A DNA stretch of 38,149 nucleotides from an uncultured Clostridia bacterium (GTDB taxonomy: Bacteria; Bacillota; Clostridia; Christensenellales; Aristaeellaceae), in NCBI GenBank assembly GCA_947596085.1, contig CANQEW010000026.1, positions 1 to 38,149 of the forward strand, in the 5' to 3' direction. Of this stretch, positions 33,013-38,149 are shown one piece after another. Position 1 is the stretch's first letter, and each line of letters opens with the position of its first letter. The notes beneath the pieces were generated by a model, which searched no databases, was not told the DNA's origin, and saw only the letters and a list, made by a program, of their open reading frames with translations. The position numbers were made by a program, and so were the translations under genes.

Positions 33013-34188
33013 TTATTTGTTCTCGGCGACGAAATCATCGTACAGCGGCGACATGGCGCGAAGTCTTGCGACGATTTCCTTCAGGCAGTCCACCACGTAG
33101 TCGGCCTCTTCCATCGTGTTTTCCTCGCTCAGCGAGAGGCGCAGCGACCCATGCGCGATTTCGTGGGGCAGGCCGATGGCCAGCAGCACGTGGCTCGGGT
33201 CGAGCGAACCGCTGGTGCAGGCGGAACCCGACGATCCCGCGATGCCCTTCATGTCCAGCATCATCAGGAGACTCTCGCCCTCGATAAAGCGGAAGCACAC
33301 GTTCACGTTGCCCGGCAGGCGCTTGACGCGGTCGCCATTCAGGCGGGTGTAGGGAATCTCCGAAAGGATCCGGTCGATCAGGTGGTCGCGGATCTTCTCA
33401 AGCTTTTTGTTGTGCGCGTCGATGTCGGCGGTGGCGAGCTCGATGGCCTTGCCGATGCCCACGATGGAGGCCAGATTTTCGGTGCCGCCGCGGCGGTTGC
33501 GCTCCTGCGCGCCGCCGTTCATGAACTGCTGCAGCACCACGCCCCTGCGGATGTAGAGCACGCCCACGCCCTTGGGCGCGTGGAACTTGTGGCCGGACAT
33601 GCTCAGCATGTCGATGTGCAGGGCCTTCACGTCGATCGGAACGCTGCCGATCGCCTGCACCGCGTCGGTGTGGAACAGCACCTTGTGCGCCTTGCAGACC
33701 TCCGCCAGCTCCGCGATGGGCTCAATGGTGCCAATTTCATTGTTGGCGGTCATGATGGACACGATGGTGGTGTCCGGCCGCATGGCCTTCTCGAGCTGGC
33801 CGGGGCTGACAAAGCCATACTCGTCCACCGGCAGATAGGTGACCTCGAAGCCCTCCTTCTCGAGCTGCGCGCAGGTGTGCAGGATCGCGTGGTGCTCGAT
33901 GGCGGAGGTGATGATGTGGCGGCCCTTCTTGATATTCGCGTAAGCCGCGCCGCGCACCGCCCAGTTGTCCGACTCGGTTCCACAGCCAGTGAAGTAGATT
34001 TCGTTTACATCGGCGTTGATGGCCTTGGCCACTTGCGCGCGCGCAGCGTCCACCGCGTGCCGTGCGGTGTAGCCGAAGTTGTGCATCGACGAAGGATTGC
34101 CGTAGATTTCACAAAAGTACGGCTTCATCGCCTCAAATACGGGTTCGGTTACGCGCGTGGTCGCGCCATTGTCCATGTAGATACTCAT
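33013..34188 (-). CDS. nifS: Cysteine desulfurase NifS/IscS
   Basis: 391 aa. PLP enzyme that takes sulfur from cysteine for Fe-S assembly. PLP lysine K201 is in SMSGHKFHAPKG and the persulfide cysteine C324 in SSGSACTSGSLDPSHVL, the latter close to the group I (NifS/IscS) loop. YMDNGATTRV at the start and TGCGTESDNWAVRGAA are typical. The ATG overlaps the iscR stop by 4 bp, and nifU follows, so the three act as one unit. Confidence 0.96.
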   Translation of the reverse strand: MSIYMDNGATTRVTEPVFEAMKPYFCEIYGNPSSMHNFGYTARHAVDAARAQVAKAINADVNEIYFTGCGTESDNWAVRGAAYANIKKGRHIITSAIEHHAILHTCAQLEKEGFEVTYLPVDEYGFVSPGQLEKAMRPDTTIVSIMTANNEIGTIEPIAELAEVCKAHKVLFHTDAVQAIGSVPIDVKALHIDMLSMSGHKFHAPKGVGVLYIRRGVVLQQFMNGGAQERNRRGGTENLASIVGIGKAIELATADIDAHNKKLEKIRDHLIDRILSEIPYTRLNGDRVKRLPGNVNVCFRFIEGESLLMMLDMKGIAGSSGSACTSGSLDPSHVLLAIGLPHEIAHGSLRLSLSEENTMEEADYVVDCLKEIVARLRAMSPLYDDFVAENK

Positions 34189-34616
34189 TTTGTCTTTCCT
34201 TCCTCCTGTGCTGCCTGTTCTTCGACCATATCCCGAAGCGTGATGCCATCCACCACGCGATTGAGTCCGTCGCGCAGTTTAATCCAGACGATTCGCGAGG
34301 GACAGTCGCAGCTCTTTCCGCAAGTCTCGTCCTCCTCCAGGCAATCCACCAGATTCAATCCGCCCTCCAGCGCGCGCAGCACGTCGCCCACCGTGATCTG
34401 TTCGGGACTTCGCGCCAGCCGGTATCCGCCCTGTGCGCCGCGGTTGCTGAGCACCAGCTCCGCGCGCCGCAGCATCGCGATCAACTGCTCCAGGTACGCC
34501 TCCGGAATGCCCTGCCGCTCGGCGATGCACTTGATCGACTGCGGGCCGTCGCCATAGTGGACGGCCAGGTCGTACATGGCGTGAATGCCGTAGCGGCCCC
34601 GCGTGGACAGCTTCAT
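34185..34616 (-). CDS. iscR: Rrf2-family regulator IscR
   Basis: 143 aa. The Rrf2 winged helix-turn-helix covers about 1-80 (MKLSTRGRYGIHAMYDLAVHYG, GIPEAYLEQLIAMLRRAELVLSNRGAQGGY). Four cysteines lie in DCLEEDETCGKSCDCPS: C92, C99, C103 and C105, enough for the Fe-S cluster that senses cellular Fe-S status in IscR. ATG 34616 has GGGGG 8 nt upstream; an in-frame ATG at 34631 overlaps that site. It is first in the operon and probably represses it. Confidence 0.93.
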   Translation of the reverse strand: MKLSTRGRYGIHAMYDLAVHYGDGPQSIKCIAERQGIPEAYLEQLIAMLRRAELVLSNRGAQGGYRLARSPEQITVGDVLRALEGGLNLVDCLEEDETCGKSCDCPSRIVWIKLRDGLNRVVDGITLRDMVEEQAAQEEGKTK

Positions 34617-34636
34617 GAATCGAACCCCCATAAATT

Positions 34637-34653
34637 CCGAGTTTTCCGCTCGG
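34637..34653 (-). promoter_or_regulatory. Putative IscR operator
   Basis: CCGAG (34637-34641) and CTCGG (34649-34653) form an inverted repeat with a 7-bp spacer between the -10 box and the iscR start. Position fits autoregulation; the site is inferred. Confidence 0.45.
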
Positions 34654-34666
34654 GTTATCTGCGGCT

Positions 34667-34695
34667 ATTCTAGCACCCCGCGCGGGGCTTGTCAA
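34667..34695 (-). promoter_or_regulatory. Promoter of the iscR-nifS-nifU operon
   Basis: Reading leftward, TTGACA (34690-34695) and TAGAAT (34667-34672) are 17 bp apart. The spacer contains the perfect palindrome CCCCGCGCGGGG. Confidence 0.85.
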
Positions 34696-34731
34696 TCAAT
34701 CCCGACGTCATTCATGGGAATTTAACGCGGG

Positions 34732-34760
34732 TTGTCATTTCCTGAGCAAAGTGCTATAAT
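34732..34760 (+). promoter_or_regulatory. Promoter of the HdeD-like gene
   Basis: TTGTCA (34732-34737) and TATAAT (34755-34760) are separated by 17 bp, 39 bp before the ATG. It is back to back with the isc promoter. Confidence 0.85.
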
Positions 34761-34799
34761 ATGGACATCCGAATCGCGGAAAATGAAGGAGGAATATCC

Positions 34800-35387
34800 A
34801 TGAATCAAAAACCCGGAGCCTTCAAGGGGAAAATGGCGCTGTCCTGGTCGGAGATCGTCACCGGCGCGGCGATTATCGCGCTCGGGCTGGTGCTGCTGAT
34901 CATGCCGGGGCTGGCGACCTCTGTGGTGTTCAACGTCATCGGCATCGGCTGCATTCTGATCGGCCTGGTGCACATCATCAAGTATTGCAGGCTGGACGCG
35001 CAGGCGGCCGTATTGAGCAACGAGATGGCGCAGGGGCTGGCGTGGGCCATCGGCGGCCTGCTGATCATCATCTTCAAGGGCCTGCTGGTGTCGCTTCTGC
35101 CGATCCTGTTCGGCCTGGCGGTGCTGGTGGGCGGCGTGATCAAGATTCAGAGCACGCTGGGCTTCCGGCGCATGAATGCCAGCCGCTGGTACTGGGAACT
35201 GATCTGCGCGGCGGTGTCCGTGGTGCTGGGCATCCTGATTTTGACGAATCCCTTCTCCACGGCGCTTCTGCTGATGCGCGTGATTGGCATTTCGCTGATC
35301 GTCGAGGGCGTGATGGATATGGTTTCGCGCGCGGCTTTCAAGCGCGCCTGCGACCGCTTCTTTGTGAACTCCCACTTTATCGATTGA
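34800..35387 (+). CDS. HdeD/DUF308-family membrane protein
   Basis: 195 aa. Six hydrophobic segments in three hairpin pairs, with the repeated pattern of the family: ALSWSEIVTGAAIIALGLVLLIMPG, LAWAIGGLLIIIFKGLLVSLLP and WELICAAVSVVLGILILTNPF. HdeD in E. coli is linked to acid resistance; in Firmicutes the function is unknown. GAAGGAGG lies about 8 nt before ATG 34800; the in-frame start at 34761 lies at the -10 box and is rejected. Single gene with its own promoter and terminator. Confidence 0.85.
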   Translation: MNQKPGAFKGKMALSWSEIVTGAAIIALGLVLLIMPGLATSVVFNVIGIGCILIGLVHIIKYCRLDAQAAVLSNEMAQGLAWAIGGLLIIIFKGLLVSLLPILFGLAVLVGGVIKIQSTLGFRRMNASRWYWELICAAVSVVLGILILTNPFSTALLLMRVIGISLIVEGVMDMVSRAAFKRACDRFFVNSHFID

Positions 35388-35410
35388 GAGGAAGCGCGCA
35401 TAAGTATGCG

Positions 35411-35452
35411 AACGCCCTCCGGCCGCCGGTATTTTCCGGCCCGGAGGGCGTT
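35411..35452 (+). terminator. Terminator between the HdeD-like and repeat-protein genes
   Basis: AACGCCCTCCGG (35411-35422) pairs perfectly with 35441-35452, with an inner GCCGG/CCGGC stem (35425-35429, 35436-35440), followed rightward by TTTCTTTGC. It can also end the convergent leftward gene that stops at 35472. Confidence 0.8.
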
Positions 35453-35471
35453 TCTTTGCATCAACTTTTGG

Positions 35472-37802
35472 TCAGGAGGGAAGCACGCCGAGGTAGTAAG
35501 TGCCAGCCTCGCCGGTGAAGGCGCAAAGCCCATCAAATTCGCCCTCGGCGACGCTGCGATCCAGCGTCAGCGCGTAGGCCTGGCCTTCCTGATAGACCAC
35601 CTCGCAGCCCTCCACGCGATCCGTGATGCCCGGCACGCTGCCGCGATGCGATTCCAGCAGGTAGGATTCCTGCGCGTCGTTCATGTAGTAGACGGCAACG
35701 TCGTCCGTCACGGTCTGGGCGTGCATCGTGACGCCCATATCGTCGAGCAGCAGGCTGATCTCCTTCGATATATCGCCCAGGCACAGCTCCGCGCGGATCT
35801 CATAGCCCACGGGAACCGCCGGCGCGACGCGCAGCTTCAGCTGATACGCGCGCAACTCCTCCTCCATGAACTCCGGAGCTATTTGAATCGCGCCAAAGTC
35901 AATGAGGCTCAAGTCATAGGACGCGGGATCCGTGCCGGTGTCCGCCCAGGCGCGCATCAATTCCATCAGTTTCGGCACGTCCCCGGTGAACAGCTGGGAC
36001 AGGCCCAGCGAGACCGTCGCGGAGCCGTTGCGGAACAGCAGCACCTCCGCGCCCTGCTCCTGCTGCATGCGCTGAATTTGGGAGAGCGTCAACGTCAGCG
36101 TGCGCGCCTCCGTGCCCAAACCCTTGGCCTGCACGTAGATCATGCCCGGCAGCGAGCCGTCCATGCGCATCTCTCCGGGGATGCTGCCGTCCGGGTCCCA
36201 CGTCGAGCCGTACTGCACCCCGGGGATGACGATGAACTCATAGTCCGCGCCGGCGCCATAGTCGTCCCGCAGGATATCCAGGCTGATGCTGCCGCCGTCC
36301 ATCAGAATATCCTCAATGATCGGGGCGCTGTACTCGCCGGGGTTGCCTTCCTCGCCCTCGACCTCGCCCCAGGAGGAGGTTCCCACGTTCCCGGAGGAGC
36401 CCGAGCTGCTTCCATAGGACGGGGTGTAGGGAGTCGGGGTCGGGCGATTCGTGGGCCTCGGCGTCATGGTGGGGGTGGGAGTCGCCCCTGCGGGCCGGAT
36501 GCGCACGTAACGGCGCTCCTGCAGTCCAAACACGTCCGTCGCCTCCACGGGGATCTTGTCATCCTCGCTTCCCGTCACCGGATACGAATACCATACAGTG
36601 CCGTCCTTGGGTACGCCGAGCATCGCCAGCACGTTCTGACCGTAGGCGGTGTAGCGCCGCTCCGGCGTCAATCCCGCGATCCGGCAGTACACGCGGATGC
36701 TTCCGCCATCCATCACTTCGGCGGTGGCGGTGTCGCCGAACGTGCAAGTGATCGCCGTACTTTCGCTGTACGCGACGATCTTGCCGTTGATGGTCGCGCC
36801 GCCGACCTCGGAGTAATTGTTCAGCGTGGAGCCCTCGTCGAACGTGCCGCCGCTGATCTTGCCGTCCAGGAGGGGCTGGGGGGTCGACTCGCCCGGCTCC
36901 GGCGTCTCCTCCGGCTCCTGCGGCCGCTCCCCGCCGTTGTTGACGACGGAGGTTTCGGTGAATGTGCCGTCCTTGATTGTACCGAAGTTGTAGACCACAT
37001 CCTCAAACGAGCCGCCGCTGATTTCGGCTTCCTCCTCGTTGATCACGGCCTTCTGATAGGTTCCGTCTTCAATCTTACCGAAATTGTCGACCTCGGCCGC
37101 GAACGTGCCGTCCGAGAGAACGCCGGTGTTCTTGACCTTGTCCAGGAAGGTGCCGCCCAAGATGGAGCCCGCGTTTTCGACGGGCAGGAAAATTTCGCCC
37201 TCGCCATCGAGGGTAAATCCCTTGGGAATGGAGATGGCCGTCGCCGCCGCGGAGGGATCCTGCGCCGCTTGCGCGAGGGCCTCGTTCAGTTCCGTGACGG
37301 TCATATCCTTATCCAGCGTCAGAACATGTCCGGCTTCGCCGGGAGCGGTGGCGCCTGCATCCGGCGCGGCGGGATTCGGCGTGTTCTTCGGATCGGGGGC
37401 GGAGGATTCCGTCTGCGAACCGGGCGCGGCCGTATCCGCCGGGGCGTCCGTGGCTTCGGGAGCATCCGTGGTTTCGGGTTCGTCCGTAGCTTCGGGTTCG
37501 TCCGTGGCTTCAGGTCCGTCCGTAACTTCGGGTTCGTTCGTGGCCTCAGGTTCGTCCGTAACTTCGGGTTCGTTCGTGGCCTCATGTTCGTCCGTAACCT
37601 CGGGCACATCTGTAACCTCCGGCGCGTCCGTAGTTTCGGGCACATCCGTCGCCTCGGGCACGTCCGTGACTTCAGGTTCTTCCGTGGCTTCCACCGCTTC
37701 TTCTGTGGGCGCAGCTTCGTCCGCGATGCCGGCACAGACCGCCGTCATCATCGCAAGCGCCAACAGCATGCAGAGCCATTTTCTCCATTTTTTGATATGC
37801 AA
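35472..37802 (-). CDS. Large secreted repeat-rich surface protein
   Basis: 776 aa from a TTG start (37802) with GGAGG exactly 8 nt upstream; an in-frame GTG at 37811 overlaps that site. Signal peptide at about 1-25. An acidic tract (about 35-125) repeats six-residue units such as TDEPEA and TNEPEV. A solenoid-like region (about 180-330) repeats GGTF/DGTF with N-G-I/V turns (ILGGTF, VLSDGTF, KIEDGTY, EISGGSF, TIKDGTF, KISGGTF). After a TPTPTMTPRP linker (about 445) comes a Ser/Gly stretch and a C-terminal domain of about 290 residues that I do not recognise. No LPXTG or other anchor motif seen. Likely secreted or surface-associated; role unknown. Confidence 0.75.
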   Translation of the reverse strand: MHIKKWRKWLCMLLALAMMTAVCAGIADEAAPTEEAVEATEEPEVTDVPEATDVPETTDAPEVTDVPEVTDEHEATNEPEVTDEPEATNEPEVTDGPEATDEPEATDEPETTDAPEATDAPADTAAPGSQTESSAPDPKNTPNPAAPDAGATAPGEAGHVLTLDKDMTVTELNEALAQAAQDPSAAATAISIPKGFTLDGEGEIFLPVENAGSILGGTFLDKVKNTGVLSDGTFAAEVDNFGKIEDGTYQKAVINEEEAEISGGSFEDVVYNFGTIKDGTFTETSVVNNGGERPQEPEETPEPGESTPQPLLDGKISGGTFDEGSTLNNYSEVGGATINGKIVAYSESTAITCTFGDTATAEVMDGGSIRVYCRIAGLTPERRYTAYGQNVLAMLGVPKDGTVWYSYPVTGSEDDKIPVEATDVFGLQERRYVRIRPAGATPTPTMTPRPTNRPTPTPYTPSYGSSSGSSGNVGTSSWGEVEGEEGNPGEYSAPIIEDILMDGGSISLDILRDDYGAGADYEFIVIPGVQYGSTWDPDGSIPGEMRMDGSLPGMIYVQAKGLGTEARTLTLTLSQIQRMQQEQGAEVLLFRNGSATVSLGLSQLFTGDVPKLMELMRAWADTGTDPASYDLSLIDFGAIQIAPEFMEEELRAYQLKLRVAPAVPVGYEIRAELCLGDISKEISLLLDDMGVTMHAQTVTDDVAVYYMNDAQESYLLESHRGSVPGITDRVEGCEVVYQEGQAYALTLDRSVAEGEFDGLCAFTGEAGTYYLGVLPS
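37445..37696 (-). repeat. Degenerate 18-bp tandem repeat inside the surface-protein gene
   Basis: Units of about 18 bp such as TCCGTAACTTCGGGTTCG, read on the + strand, recur about 14 times with few changes and keep the frame. They encode the E-P-E-x-T-D/N track. Repeat number could change by slippage without breaking the frame. Confidence 0.7.
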
Positions 37803-37863
37803 AAAAACCACCTCCGAAATGGGAGTCTGTAATTGCCAATACTCCTCCAGTTTATGAGATTAT

Positions 37864-37892
37864 TATACAATAAATTTAGCTGCTCGTAAATA
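37864..37892 (-). promoter_or_regulatory. Promoter of the surface-protein gene
   Basis: Reading leftward, TTTACG (37887-37892) and TATAAT (37864-37869) are separated by 17 bp, about 61 bp before the start. In the rest of 37803-38149 I see no gene I can support. Confidence 0.75.
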
Positions 37893-38149
37893 CCCGGCGC
37901 GTTTTTTTCGACAGAAGAAGGCCGCCGCTTCCGTCAGGAGGGTGAAAAGGGCGCTTTTTGGTGCTTTTTTGCTGGAAAGGGGATGATTTGAAACGGACAG
38001 GGGCTTCGCGGCATATTGATAAACGCCGATTTGGCGAAGGGTCGCTGTTTTCCAACCGCAAGGGTTTTGGCGAATCTGTTGGCGTCAATCATAGGTAACA
38101 GCGAGGGAGGGGGCTGTCAAGGGAAAGGGTGGAGATTTTCCGGCAGGGG

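Noticed and set aside
37876-38088. 70-residue leftward frame near the right edge
   Set aside because: TTG start without a ribosome site, low-complexity basic product, and it overlaps the promoter of the surface-protein gene.
38073-38122. TTGACA on the leftward strand near the right edge as a promoter
   Set aside because: No convincing -10 at 16-18 bp; the TATGAT-like hexamer is 21 bp away.

Overview
The window looks like a piece of the chromosome of a GC-rich, anaerobic, plant-fibre-degrading Firmicute, probably a gut or rumen Clostridia lineage. I infer this from consensus AGGAGG-type ribosome binding sites and TTGACA-N17-TATAAT-type promoters, a Clostridia-style long HflX, an iscR-nifS-nifU cluster, MsmX-dependent-type sugar ABC importers without their own ATPase, and YesM/YesN-like and YesL-like (DUF624) proteins. 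No rRNA, tRNA, CRISPR array, transposase or phage gene was seen.

Region A (about 1.2-15.7 kb) is a utilisation locus for a uronic-acid-containing glycan. A leftward operon (sensor kinase, AraC-type response regulator, heparinase II/III-family enzyme, discoidin-like protein) starts from a perfect consensus promoter. A rightward operon diverges from it: solute-binding protein, two permeases, GH88 unsaturated glucuronyl hydrolase, a DUF2264 (GH154-type) protein and a one-span protein of unknown function. The 275 bp between the operons carries 9-bp direct repeats 50 bp apart and a 9-bp inverted repeat, a likely binding region for the response regulator. Two divergent DUF624 membrane proteins follow.

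Region B (about 15.8-25.8 kb) is an arabinan locus. A leftward lacI-GH127 operon diverges from a rightward solute-binding protein, two permeases and a secreted GH43 endo-arabinanase-like enzyme. A GH51 arabinofuranosidase follows with its own promoter. The layout suggests that GH43 cuts arabinan outside the cell, the importer brings in the oligosaccharides, and GH51 and GH127 finish them in the cytoplasm.

Region C (about 25.9-37.8 kb) is mostly housekeeping: a paralogue of the one-span unknown protein, a short UvrA2-like ABC protein, HflX with an N-terminal JAMM-like motif, two small AT-rich membrane-protein genes, the iscR-nifS-nifU operon, an HdeD-like membrane protein and a large repeat-rich secreted protein.

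The most unusual signal is non-coding. Four intergenic copies of a 220-280 bp element (near 137-356, 13223-13465, 31108-31390 and 32234-32501) share one architecture: a long first hairpin, a long-range GC stem, an array of short hairpins with mostly 3-nt loops, and a conserved tail. Stem sequences differ between copies but pairing is kept. Two copies face each other across the small AT-rich gene cassette. I do not recognise this element as a named family.
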